Part shown: in pieces, positions 46,319 to 54,766 of the stretch
How the letters are laid out: each line of letters starts with the position of its first letter
How positions within the stretch are numbered: position 1 is the stretch's first letter
Assembly: GCF_000331025.1 (NCBI RefSeq)
Contig: NC_020055.1
Coordinates: 2,016,370 to 2,080,369 of the forward strand
Reading direction: 5' to 3'
DNA from: Maridesulfovibrio hydrothermalis AM13 = DSM 14728
Lineage (GTDB): Bacteria; Desulfobacterota; Desulfovibrionia; Desulfovibrionales; Desulfovibrionaceae
Length of the DNA stretch: 64,000 nt
Program-made: the position numbers and the translations under genes
The notes under the pieces: generated by a model
Seen by the model: only the letters and a program-made list of their open reading frames with translations
What the model was told of the DNA's origin: nothing
Databases searched by the model: none

Positions 46319-46761
46319 TTTCAACTCCTTTGAAGTCGTGGTTCACTTTCCCTACTTTAGTTCAACATGCAACTTGTGGTCAACATTTATAGAATTTTTT
46401 TTGGATAAATCTGGGAGTGGCATAAATTACTTTCCCAGATTTTTTAAAAACTATTCTTATAAATTGAAAAGCAGTATTATTTTTTACTGCCGACCTGATG
46501 CATGACTATTTCATCAAACCTTAGCGGTTTTGACTTTAACAAATAACGCATTCTTCATTCTTAGCTGAACCATATCATAGAAAAATAATATTTTCTTTGA
46601 ATAATTATTAAAAAAGTTACATTTTTTCAAAATTATAGCTCGGCAGAGAAAAAATATCCCTTCGGCAAGGTCTGAAAAGCTTGCTGAAACTGATCTTAAA
46701 AGCTAAATCGAATCTTCTCATGACATTAATTAATGTACTAAAATTAAAAAGGGGTCTGCCC
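46319..46761. other. Intergenic region with an orphan hairpin
   Basis: About 440 AT-rich bases between the response regulator (minus) and the sulfur-carrier gene (plus). No gene is visible. A terminator-like hairpin on the plus strand (46407-46445) has no upstream plus-strand gene. Confidence 0.45.
46407..46445 (+). terminator. Orphan terminator-like hairpin
   Basis: Perfect 10-bp stem AAATCTGGGA/TCCCAGATTT with a 16-base loop and a short T-run. It might end an unannotated short transcript starting near 46320, or be a leader attenuator for the downstream gene. Confidence 0.4.
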
Positions 46762-46959
46762 ATGGTAACTGTCAGACTTGAACCGGAAGACAAGGTGATT
46801 GAATTCACTAAGCTGAATACTGTTTTGCAGCTTCTTAATAAAATGGGGCTGCATCAGACCGATGCTCTGGTCATCAGAGATGGAGAGCTTTTGACTCAGG
46901 ATATCCGCATCAATCAAGGCGATGTAATAACCTTAAGAAAAGTAATTTCAGTTGGGTAA
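46762..46959 (+). CDS. Ubiquitin-like sulfur-carrier protein (ThiS/MoaD/TtuB-like)
   Basis: A 65-residue beta-grasp protein: VTVRLEPEDKVIEF, ALVIRDGELLTQD and INQGDVITLRKVISVG match the ThiS/MoaD fold and TtuB-like length. The ATG at 46762 is chosen because it begins the first beta strand; an open extension of 27 codons upstream is not conserved-looking. Oddly, the C-terminus is Val-Gly rather than Gly-Gly. It is 5 bases before a TtuA-like gene, so it probably carries sulfur for tRNA thiolation. Confidence 0.8.
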   Translation: MVTVRLEPEDKVIEFTKLNTVLQLLNKMGLHQTDALVIRDGELLTQDIRINQGDVITLRKVISVG

Positions 46960-46964
46960 ATATT

Positions 46965-47888
46965 ATGAAATGTAAGGTTTGCAAAGCTCCGGCAGTAATT
47001 TCTCTGCCCAGCCATAACGCTGCGTTTTGTCAGGAGCATTTTGGAAAATTTTTTATGAAGCAGGTTTCTGAGGGAATTCGTAAACGCAAGCTGCTTGAAT
47101 ATGATGATAAAATTCTTGTAGCCCTGTCCGGCGGCAAAGATTCTCTAGGACTTATGTACGCACTGGCGGAGCTGGGGTACAATGTTACCGGATTGCATAT
47201 TGATCTGGGGATTTTTGATTCCTCAAAGAAAGCACGTTCTGTGGTCGAAGATTTTTGTAAAGACAAAGGATATGCCCTCAAGGTTGTTGATTTTGAGAAA
47301 GAAGGCGTGCCCATGCCGCTTATTAAAAAGCATATCCGTCGCCCGATATGCGCCATTTGCGGTAAATTCAAGCGTCATTACTTCAACAAAGTAGCTCTTG
47401 AAGATGGATATACCGCTCTGGCTACCGGGCATAATCTTGATGATGAAGTGGCAAGACTTTTTGCCAATACTTTGCGCTGGGATCAGGCGTATCTTTCTGA
47501 TCAAGGACCGCTTCTGCCCGCAGAAAACGGTTTTGCGAAGAAGGTAAAGCCCCTTTTCCGGGTTACTGAATTCGAGTCTGCAAACTTTTCATTTCTTAAA
47601 GGTATTCCATACCACCACCTGCCGTGCCCATACAGCGGCGGGGCCAGTTTTACCGGACATAAGATGCTCTGGAGAGATCTGGAATTGCGCAGTCCCGGTT
47701 CGAAGCGTTCTTTTTACAAAGGATTCTTAGATCGCGGTCAGCCTGCTTTTGCAGCGATTCATGAAGGCAGGAAAGATTATGAAGTTAAACCATGTGAGGA
47801 ATGCAACTGTCCCACTTCCGCCGGCATTTGCAGTGTGTGCAGGCTCAAAAAACAGCTTAAACAGGCTTTAGAGGAAAGCGATCAGTGA
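46965..47888 (+). CDS. TtuA/TtcA-family tRNA 2-thiolation enzyme
   Basis: A 307-residue PP-loop ATPase. An N-terminal zinc ribbon (CKVCKAPA.. and AFCQEHF), the ATP pyrophosphatase loop VALSGGKDSLG, the central Cys pair CAICGKFKRHYF plus GHNLDDEV, and a C-terminal zinc ribbon CEECNCPTSAGICSVC are in the order found in TtuA, which makes 2-thioribothymidine at tRNA position 54 in Thermus. Three Cys could hold a [4Fe-4S] cluster. Coupling to a TtuB-like gene supports the TtuA rather than TtcA role. Confidence 0.85.
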   Translation: MKCKVCKAPAVISLPSHNAAFCQEHFGKFFMKQVSEGIRKRKLLEYDDKILVALSGGKDSLGLMYALAELGYNVTGLHIDLGIFDSSKKARSVVEDFCKDKGYALKVVDFEKEGVPMPLIKKHIRRPICAICGKFKRHYFNKVALEDGYTALATGHNLDDEVARLFANTLRWDQAYLSDQGPLLPAENGFAKKVKPLFRVTEFESANFSFLKGIPYHHLPCPYSGGASFTGHKMLWRDLELRSPGSKRSFYKGFLDRGQPAFAAIHEGRKDYEVKPCEECNCPTSAGICSVCRLKKQLKQALEESDQ

Positions 47889-48904
47889 ACGGGCCTAAAG
47901 TATCTGTAACCATGCCCTGCTACAATTGTGAGGATACTGTGGGGCTGGCTGTTGAAAGTATTCTAAGCCAGTCTTATTCGAATCTTGAGCTTGTTGCAGC
48001 TGATGATGGTTCCAGTGACAGTACGGCCGCTATTCTCAGAGAATATGCAGCTGAAGATTCACGACTTAAGCTTCTTTTTTTAGATCATCAGGGAGTAGTG
48101 GGGGCAGCTAATGCAGCGATCAATGCTTCATCAGGAAAATATATCGCCCGTATGGATGCTGATGATATCGCTCTTCCCGAACGGATCGCAAGGCAGTCCG
48201 CTCTTTTAGACCAGAACAGCGAAGTAGGGCTTACCGCCTGTCGGGTAAGGTTCGGAGGTGACAGCGACAAGTGCGCCGGCTATGCTCATTATGTTGACTG
48301 GATTAATACTCTCGTCGGAGCTGATGAAATCTCCTTGAATCGTTTCGTCGAATTTCCCTTTGCCAACCCGTCAATAATGATGCGCAGTGATCTCATCAAG
48401 CAGCACGGTCCGTTTCGCGACGGAGATTTTCCCGAAGATTATGAGCTGGTTCTTCGCTGGCTCGAAGCAGGGGTTGAAATGCGTAAGGTCGACGAGGAGC
48501 TGCTTATTTGGAATGACCCTCCGGATCGGCTTTCACGCAATCATCCCAAGTATACTGTAGAAGCATTTTATCGCATTAAAAGTGAATATCTGTACCGCTG
48601 GCTTAAGATAAACTGTTCGACGTTCCCAAGAGTCGGGGTGATAGGCTCGGGGCGTACTTCTCGCAAACGTTACCGGATGCTGGAGCAGTCGGGCACTCAA
48701 ACTGCCTTCTATGTGGATATAGATCCGCGTAAAGTCGGCAAAGTCATTCACGGCAGCATGGTTATTCACCGAAATGAAGTTCCTCCGCCCGGAGATACCT
48801 TTTTGCTTTCATACGTGGCAAGCAGAGGAGCGCGTGAAGAAGTCTCAGAATTTTTAGAGTCCCGCGGATACATACTCGGCCAGCATTATTTATTAGTGGC
48901 CTAA
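47885..48904 (+). CDS. Family 2 glycosyltransferase with C-terminal Rossmann-like domain
   Basis: A 339-residue protein. The GT-A domain (residues ~1-235) has VSVTMPCYNCEDTV, AADDGSSDST and the DxD motif in ARMDADDIALPER. The last ~95 residues begin PRVGVIGSGRTSRKR, which looks like a nucleotide-binding or oxidoreductase-type fold. GTG start overlaps the upstream stop (GTGA), so it is coupled to the thiolase gene. Donor and acceptor are unknown. Confidence 0.85.
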   Translation: MNGPKVSVTMPCYNCEDTVGLAVESILSQSYSNLELVAADDGSSDSTAAILREYAAEDSRLKLLFLDHQGVVGAANAAINASSGKYIARMDADDIALPERIARQSALLDQNSEVGLTACRVRFGGDSDKCAGYAHYVDWINTLVGADEISLNRFVEFPFANPSIMMRSDLIKQHGPFRDGDFPEDYELVLRWLEAGVEMRKVDEELLIWNDPPDRLSRNHPKYTVEAFYRIKSEYLYRWLKINCSTFPRVGVIGSGRTSRKRYRMLEQSGTQTAFYVDIDPRKVGKVIHGSMVIHRNEVPPPGDTFLLSYVASRGAREEVSEFLESRGYILGQHYLLVA

Positions 48905-49001
48905 ACACGCCTTTTAAAAATCATCGGTCCCTTTTACTAAAACACTTTGTGAGCTGTCTGTTCGCGGCAACCTTAAAGCGTACATATTTTAGGCAATAAA
49001 A

Positions 49002-49030
49002 AAAGCCGCTGAGTCAAACTCAGCGGCTTT
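49002..49030. terminator. Bidirectional terminator between glycosyltransferase and pnp
   Basis: Perfect stem AAAGCCGCTGAGT/ACTCAGCGGCTTT with a three-base loop, ending both converging transcripts. Confidence 0.9.
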
Positions 49031-49058
49031 GCTTTAATTTATCAAATGACAGCTGCGC

Positions 49059-51287
49059 TTATCTGCGACCGCCACCACCGGGACGTCCGCCTCTAGGGCC
49101 TCCGCCTCGTCTGTCGTCGCGTCTTCCGCCGCCGGGGCGTCCGCCCATCTTGAATTTTTCAAGATCAACTTCCTGTCCGGCCTGCTCCATGAGCCAGGCT
49201 TTGCGGGAAAGGCGAATGCGTCCGTTAGGCTGTACTTCAACAACTTTAACGGTAATTTCCTGACCCAGTTGCACAACGTCAGTTACGCTTTCGATGCGTT
49301 CAACATCGATCTGGGAGATGTGCAGCAGACCTTCAAGTCCGGGCAGGATCTCAACGATTGCACCGATTTCAAGGATCTTTTTAACAGTACCTACGTAGTT
49401 GGTACCGAGATCGGCTGTCTGATCGTAGTACTGAACCATTTCCACGGTCTTCTTGAGAGACTCAAGAGTAGGCGCGAAGATGGAAACTTTACCGGAATCT
49501 TCGATATCGATATCAGCTGATGTTTCAGCTGTGATAGCTTTGATGTTTTTACCACCGGGTCCGATAAGGTCTCTGATCTTTTCGGGGTTGATGGTGAGAA
49601 CTTCCATCTGAGGTGCGTTAACGGAAAGCTCAGCTCTAGGCTCGGCAATAACCTGTTTCATGTCATCAAGGATGAGCTGACGGGCTTCTTTAGCCTGAGC
49701 AAGGGCTTTGCGCAGAACTTCTGCGGGGATGCCGCTGATCTTGATATCCATCTGAATTGCAGTGATACCTTCTTCAGTACCAGCAACTTTGAAGTCCATA
49801 TCTCCGAGAGCATCTTCATCACCGAGAATGTCGGTAAGAACGTAGAAGCCGTCTCCTTCCTGACAAAGCCCCATTGCGATACCCGCAACAGGCGCGCTGA
49901 TGGGTACACCTGCGTCCATGAGGGACAGGGTTGTGCCGCATACGGAAGCCATTGAGGAAGAACCGTTAGAGTCCATGACCTCGGAAACTACGCGCATAGT
50001 GAAAGGGAATTTTTCAGGGGAAGGCAGAACGGGGCGCAGAGCGCGTTCAGCCAGTGTTCCGTGGCCGATTTCACGGCGGGAGGGAGCACGCAGAAATCTG
50101 GCTTCACCCACGCAGTAAGGGGGGAAGTTGTAATGGAGCATGAAACGCTTGGTTCCTTCACCGATGAGTGTTTCAAATCTCTGCTCATCACGGGAGGAAC
50201 CGAGTGTGCATACTGCAAGTGCGGAAGTTTCACCTCTGCGGAAAAGTGCAGAGCCGTGAGTCATAGGCAGGTTGCCTACTTCCATGGAAAGGTTACGCAC
50301 AGTGGTCAGGTCACGTCCGTCAATGCGGATGCCTTCATTTACGATGCGGTCACGTACAATTTTCTTTTCAAGAGCAGCCATTGCTTCGCCGACAGCTTTT
50401 GCTCTTTTAGGCTCTTCGGGAAATTTTTCTTCGATGAGCTTAACAGCGTTGGATTTTACTTCGGCCTTGGCAGCTCTGCGTGTCATCTTTTCAGGGATGG
50501 TGAGAGCTTTGTCTAGATCAGCTGCAAATGTGTCAGTTACCAGAGTGATAACTTCTTCGTCTTTTACAGGCTCTACAACTTCGACTTTAGGACGGCCTAC
50601 TTTTTCTCTGAGCGCATCCTGAAGGTCAAACATAGGTCCGAGCTGCTCGTGACCGAACTCAAGTGCTTCAGCAATGGTGTTCTCAGAAAGGAACTGGGAG
50701 CTGCCTTCAACCATGATAACTGCGTCGCGAGTAGCTGCAAAGATGAGGTTGAGGTCGCTGTCTTCAGAAATTCCTTTATATGTGGGGTAGAGAACAAATT
50801 CGTTGTTCACCATGCCGACTCTGGCTGCTGCAACAGGACCGTTGAAGGGCATGTCGGAGATATGCAGAGCTGCGGATGCTCCGGTCATTGCCAGAACATC
50901 AGGGTTGGTGTTTGTGTCAGCGGAAAGTACAGTTGCGATAACCTGCACTTCGTCGCAGAAAGCTTTGGGGAACATGGGGCGGATGGGGCGGTCCATGAGA
51001 CGGGAGACAAGTGTTTCACGGTCAGAAGGACGGCCTACTTCACGACGGAAGTAACCACCGGGAATGCGTCCGGCTGCGTAGGTTTTTTCAAGGTAGTTGC
51101 AGGTAAGGGGGAAGAAGTCCCGAGGTTCGCTGGTAGCCATGCTTACTGCTGTTACGTGTACAACGGTTCCGCCGGACTGAATCCATACGCTACCGTTAGT
51201 CTGGTTGGCCATGCGTCCGGTCTCGAGTTTGATATCGAGATTCCCGACCTGACCGAGAACTGAGGTGGTTTCAAAAGGTGTTAGCAT
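49059..51287 (-). CDS. pnp: Polynucleotide phosphorylase
   Basis: A 742-residue 3'-5' exoribonuclease: two RNase PH domains (LVSRLMDRPIRPMFP; RREIGHGTLAERAL; MDIKISG), then KH (INPEKIRDLIGPGGKNIK) and S1 (VGTVKKILEIGAIVEI) domains. The last ~28 residues (about 715-742) are almost only Gly, Arg, Pro and Asp, an RGG-like tail not found in Escherichia coli. AAGGAT precedes the ATG. Last gene of the rimP-pnp cluster, with its own long leader. Confidence 0.96.
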   Translation of the reverse strand: MLTPFETTSVLGQVGNLDIKLETGRMANQTNGSVWIQSGGTVVHVTAVSMATSEPRDFFPLTCNYLEKTYAAGRIPGGYFRREVGRPSDRETLVSRLMDRPIRPMFPKAFCDEVQVIATVLSADTNTNPDVLAMTGASAALHISDMPFNGPVAAARVGMVNNEFVLYPTYKGISEDSDLNLIFAATRDAVIMVEGSSQFLSENTIAEALEFGHEQLGPMFDLQDALREKVGRPKVEVVEPVKDEEVITLVTDTFAADLDKALTIPEKMTRRAAKAEVKSNAVKLIEEKFPEEPKRAKAVGEAMAALEKKIVRDRIVNEGIRIDGRDLTTVRNLSMEVGNLPMTHGSALFRRGETSALAVCTLGSSRDEQRFETLIGEGTKRFMLHYNFPPYCVGEARFLRAPSRREIGHGTLAERALRPVLPSPEKFPFTMRVVSEVMDSNGSSSMASVCGTTLSLMDAGVPISAPVAGIAMGLCQEGDGFYVLTDILGDEDALGDMDFKVAGTEEGITAIQMDIKISGIPAEVLRKALAQAKEARQLILDDMKQVIAEPRAELSVNAPQMEVLTINPEKIRDLIGPGGKNIKAITAETSADIDIEDSGKVSIFAPTLESLKKTVEMVQYYDQTADLGTNYVGTVKKILEIGAIVEILPGLEGLLHISQIDVERIESVTDVVQLGQEITVKVVEVQPNGRIRLSRKAWLMEQAGQEVDLEKFKMGGRPGGGRRDDRRGGGPRGGRPGGGGRR

Positions 51288-51355
51288 TAAAAATCCTTAT
51301 TAATGTAAAGTATTTATTAGATAGGGAATCTAAAAACCCCCCGGATTTTCTAGCC

Positions 51356-51399
51356 GGCTTAGGGAAGATTTCATTGAGTAATGAACTCTTTCCTTAGCC
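51356..51399 (-). promoter_or_regulatory. Long hairpin in the pnp leader
   Basis: Minus-strand arms GGCTAAGGAAAGA and TCTTCCCTAAGCC pair over 13 positions with two mismatches around a ~18-base loop, about 70 bases before pnp. In enteric bacteria a similar leader stem is cut by RNase III and mediates PNPase autocontrol. Analogy only. Confidence 0.5.
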
Positions 51400-51555
51400 A
51401 ACTAAAAATCCATCGTGGGACAGTTTCAGGTTCCGCCTGTCTGACTTCTAAATTCGAGTCAGATTATATTTATATCTCTTATGCGAAGTAATATAACTAT
51501 TATCTATATGATGTATAGTCTTATGGAAATACAAAAGGTGAATATTTTTCAGCAA

Positions 51556-51582
51556 TAGAAAGGGGAGGGCATGCCCTCCCCT
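51556..51582 (-). terminator. Terminator after rpsO
   Basis: Near-perfect palindrome GGGGAGGGC/GCCCTCCCC just after the rpsO stop, then TTTCT on the minus strand. It may be partial, letting some transcription continue into pnp. Confidence 0.75.
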
Positions 51583-51592
51583 GAAAAACTGC

Positions 51593-51862
51593 TTATTTGC
51601 GAAGACCAAGTCTTGCAATAAGGTCACGGTAACGCTGAATATCTTTTGATTTCAGGTATTTCAGGATGTTTCTGCGCTGGCCGACCATTTTGAGCAGGCC
51701 TGTGCGGGAGTGAAAATCCTTTTTGTGACCTTTGAAGTGGTCTGTCAGGTACGTAATTCTTGCGGTAAGAAGAGCTACCTGTACTTCAGGGGAACCGGTG
51801 TCACCTGGTTTAGTCTGGTATTCCTCAATAACTTTTGCCTTATCTTCTGCAGTCATAACCAT
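51593..51862 (-). CDS. rpsO: 30S ribosomal protein S15
   Basis: An 89-residue primary 16S rRNA-binding protein: [32 protein letters not shown] and [16 protein letters not shown] are family signatures. The start at 51862 follows AAGGAGG by 8 bases; an ATG two codons later (MTAEDK) is also possible. Standard position between truB and pnp. Confidence 0.97.
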   Translation of the reverse strand: MVMTAEDKAKVIEEYQTKPGDTGSPEVQVALLTARITYLTDHFKGHKKDFHSRTGLLKMVGQRRNILKYLKSKDIQRYRDLIARLGLRK

Positions 51863-51931
51863 AGCGTTATCCTCCTTCACGCCGAGGCGTGAATGTATTG
51901 TTTGTGCTGGAACTGGATCTCCCGCGGGGAA

Positions 51932-52867
51932 TCAACCCCACAAGCCGCGAAGAATTACCCAGAGAAGCTTTCCGTCTATTGACTTCGTCTCCATAAGGGC
52001 CAGAGCATTACCATCGGTATCAAGGAACATAGCCCTTTCGCCTTCGATAATATCTGCTTCTGCTGAACATACTTCCTCTACAGGAATTCTGAATCCATTC
52101 TTGATGTTTGCAATCACAGGTTCAGATGGTGTGAACTTGTGCCAGTGAGGGAGTGCATCCGCAAGCGGAATAATTCGTCCCTCAAATCCATCAGGATCGG
52201 CCAGAACTTCGTCGAGTTCATGTGCTTCGCTAAGCCGGTAAGGCCGGCTCTCTTCGCGTCTAAGTGATTCCATTACCGCGCCACATTCGAGTCGCGACCC
52301 CAAGCTATGGACCAGGGAGCGTATGTAGGTGCCGGCAGAGCACCCAACTCGAAAACGGGCTTTTGGCAGAGTCACTTCCAGCGGTTCTGCGTCAAAAATT
52401 TCAATGCTCTTAATTTTAACGGGAGTTTCCTCACCATTTCGAGCCAGCTCATAGAGCGGTCGGCCCTTGTGCTTAGCAGCCGAATATGCAGGAACCTCCT
52501 GACTAGTCAAGTCATTCCATGCTAAAATTTCATTTTCCACCATTTTTTCAGTGATCTCAGAAATGTCTCCGGTGGATGTTACTGTCCCTTGGATGTCGTA
52601 AGTGTCTGTGCTTTCACCTATAATCAGGCTTCCAGAGTACACTTTATCATGCCCTGTCAAATATGGCCCGAGTTTTGTCGCCTGACCCAGCATTACCAGC
52701 AGTACGCCTTCGGCAAGAGGATCGAGTGTTCCGGCATGACCTATTTTAAATTGCTTAAATTCGCGTTTAATTGAATTGAGGCAATCTGTTGATGTCGGGC
52801 CTGAAGGTTTGTTCAGAACCAGAACACCGTGTTTTTGAAAAGGGCTTGTACGAGGTTTTCTTCCCAC
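51932..52867 (-). CDS. truB: tRNA pseudouridine(55) synthase
   Basis: A 311-residue enzyme making pseudouridine 55 in the T-loop of tRNAs. VLNKPSGPTSTDCLN is followed by the catalytic Asp motif GHAGTLDPLAEGVL, and SAGTYIRSLVHSLG is further on. GTG start at 52867 with AAGGAT upstream. An upstream extension of about 230 bases to nrnA contains no gene. Confidence 0.95.
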   Translation of the reverse strand: MGRKPRTSPFQKHGVLVLNKPSGPTSTDCLNSIKREFKQFKIGHAGTLDPLAEGVLLVMLGQATKLGPYLTGHDKVYSGSLIIGESTDTYDIQGTVTSTGDISEITEKMVENEILAWNDLTSQEVPAYSAAKHKGRPLYELARNGEETPVKIKSIEIFDAEPLEVTLPKARFRVGCSAGTYIRSLVHSLGSRLECGAVMESLRREESRPYRLSEAHELDEVLADPDGFEGRIIPLADALPHWHKFTPSEPVIANIKNGFRIPVEEVCSAEADIIEGERAMFLDTDGNALALMETKSIDGKLLWVILRGLWG

Positions 52868-53102
52868 TTGAAAATCCTTTTGGGTAGGATGCGCTATCGC
52901 GTTTGATAAATAATTTTGCTTCCCAGCGGATAAATTGGATAACTCCCTGCAGAATTTCTGTCAGGTTATGTACTGTAACCTTGCAGTCTGCCCCGGAGAA
53001 GCGAAATAAACAACGAGTAAAGTTTAATTACTCACGCAAAGCATATTAAAAAGTTTTTTGGAGAGTCCGGAGATGGTTTCCGGCAGGACCGGCGGAGACC
53101 TC

Positions 53103-54068
53103 TTAGTTTGCTAATTTATCACCTATAGCGGCGATGAGTTTTTCGCGTACTGTCTCTGGGTTGTTTTCAATTACTCCACCGCTGGCATTCCGGTGTCCTC
53201 CTCCGCAAAAAAGGGAGGCAATGGACTGGACATCAACATTTGCTTCTGAACGCAGACTGAATTTGTATCTGAGCGGGCTGTCTTCGCGTATGAGAACAGC
53301 AACACGTACATCGCGTATTCTCAGTATAAAGCTGACCAGTCCTTCGCAATCAGGGCCGACTGCGTCAGTTTCATCCATCATTTCCTGAGGAATGAAGATC
53401 ATGGCAGTTTGACCGTTGTGGTGCAGTTCTATTTTGCTAAGAGCGACAGTCCAGAGATTGATCCGTTTCATGGTCCACTGGTTGCGGATTTTAGGAACGA
53501 ACTCTTCTAGCTTCAAACCATGTCTCAGAATGTCAGCAATGATTTCGAGTGTTTCCGGTTTGGTGTTTCCGTATGTGAAAAAACCTGTGTCGGTTGCAAT
53601 GGAAAGGTAGATTGCTTCACCCAGTTTGCCGGCAAGAGAGATGTTCAGTTCGCGGGCAATGAGGGTGATCATTTCTCCTACAGCCGGGCGGTTGGTATCT
53701 ACCCAGTTGACTGCCGCAAAATCTGAATTGCCCATGTGGTGGTCAATATTGATGGACTTTTCGGGGTCCATTGCATTCATCAGAGGTTCGCCCATGCGCG
53801 GTGCGTCACCGCAATCCAAAATAATATACCATCCTTCGAACCCTTTGGGGATTTCAGTCTGGATGGGGGAGGGGGTGCTGAACCATTTCATGGTTTCAGG
53901 CATTCCGCTTTGATTATAGAGGCGAAAACGTTTACCTAGCGATTCAAGGATATAGCCAAGCGCAGCTGTGGAGCCGAGCGCATCACCATCTGGGTTGAAA
54001 TGCGCTGCGACGAGAAAGTCGTTTTCTTCTTTAAGAATCCGACATATTTCTTTCAACTGAGCTTCCAT
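53103..54068 (-). CDS. nrnA: DHH-family nanoRNase/pAp phosphatase
   Basis: A 321-residue cytoplasmic phosphoesterase. DHH motifs are AHFNPDGDALGS, ILDCGDAPR and INIDHHMGN; the DHHA1 part ends CGGGHRNASGG. It degrades very short RNAs and/or dephosphorylates 3'-phosphoadenosine 5'-phosphate; the latter is relevant to any sulfation pathway. The start at 54068 is set by GAGGAG; it overlaps rbfA by 38 bases. Confidence 0.9.
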   Translation of the reverse strand: MEAQLKEICRILKEENDFLVAAHFNPDGDALGSTAALGYILESLGKRFRLYNQSGMPETMKWFSTPSPIQTEIPKGFEGWYIILDCGDAPRMGEPLMNAMDPEKSINIDHHMGNSDFAAVNWVDTNRPAVGEMITLIARELNISLAGKLGEAIYLSIATDTGFFTYGNTKPETLEIIADILRHGLKLEEFVPKIRNQWTMKRINLWTVALSKIELHHNGQTAMIFIPQEMMDETDAVGPDCEGLVSFILRIRDVRVAVLIREDSPLRYKFSLRSEANVDVQSIASLFCGGGHRNASGGVIENNPETVREKLIAAIGDKLAN

Positions 54069-54384
54069 ACACCATCTCCTCGAGAAAATTATCGTGAACA
54101 AATCTGAGTTCGGGAATCTGACGGGTGCGTATACGCTTACTGAGTTTGCTGCGTATAAAACCTTTGGCTTTGTTAAGGCCGACAACTGCTGCTTCAATCT
54201 TTACCTTGTCTCCTGACATGGTAAACATTACTTCTGCAATTTTGTTGTCTTTATTCATCCTGACTCCGCTGATAGAGACCATTTCAAGTCGTGGGTCCGC
54301 AATCTCTTCGATGAGCATTGTGGCTATTTCGCGCATGATCTGGTCAGCCATTTTGACAGAGCGGCGTGATGTGGATGTCTTCAT
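54031..54384 (-). CDS. rbfA: Ribosome-binding factor A
   Basis: A 117-residue KH-like protein of 30S maturation: RRSVKMADQIMREIATML, DPRLEMVSISGVRMNKDN and LSKRIRTRQIPELRFVHD are typical. The start at 54384 (MKTSTS) has AGAGGT upstream. Overlap with nrnA is conserved in many genomes. Confidence 0.93.
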   Translation of the reverse strand: MKTSTSRRSVKMADQIMREIATMLIEEIADPRLEMVSISGVRMNKDNKIAEVMFTMSGDKVKIEAAVVGLNKAKGFIRSKLSKRIRTRQIPELRFVHDNFLEEMVYGSSVERNMSDS

Positions 54385-54397
54385 TTTATTACTACCT

Positions 54398-54712
54398 CTA
54401 AAAAAAACTATCCTGACCACAGGGACAGGAACTGAAAATTTCGGTTTCACAGTGAACCAGCTCTGCCGGAGATATTGCCTCGATCATGGCCAGAGCTTTT
54501 GATAATCTGCTTTCTACTTTGCGTGTGTCATTAGCCACTGTCACGGCAGCAAGTACCAGCCTTTCGTGAGAATCCATCGCTTCAACTTCCGACACGGATA
54601 CGTTGAACTTATTTCGAAGCTTTTGCTTCAGGCTGAGTGATATTTTGCGTTTGCCTTTGAGTGATCTGTTGCCGTGAAGTCTGAATTCCAGTGACAGTAC
54701 GCCTATTATCAT
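54398..54712 (-). CDS. YlxP-like DUF503 protein
   Basis: A 104-residue protein: MIIGVLSLEFRLHGNRSLKGKR and NVSVSEVEAMDSHERLVLAAVTVAND match DUF503/YlxP, commonly encoded between infB and rbfA. The molecular role is unsettled. An added C-terminus contains SCPCGQD. It is 13 bases upstream of rbfA. Confidence 0.88.
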   Translation of the reverse strand: MIIGVLSLEFRLHGNRSLKGKRKISLSLKQKLRNKFNVSVSEVEAMDSHERLVLAAVTVANDTRKVESRLSKALAMIEAISPAELVHCETEIFSSCPCGQDSFF

Positions 54713-54720
54713 TTTTAGAA

Positions 54721-54757
54721 AAAATTTAAAACAGGGGCGGAAATATTTCCGCCCCTG
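54721..54757 (-). terminator. Terminator-like hairpin between infB and the DUF503 gene
   Basis: Perfect inverted repeat CAGGGGCGGAAA/TTTCCGCCCCTG followed on the minus strand by a T-rich run. Placed inside the operon, it may attenuate transcription or protect the infB mRNA end. Confidence 0.65.
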
Positions 54758-54766
54758 ATGATTTTA

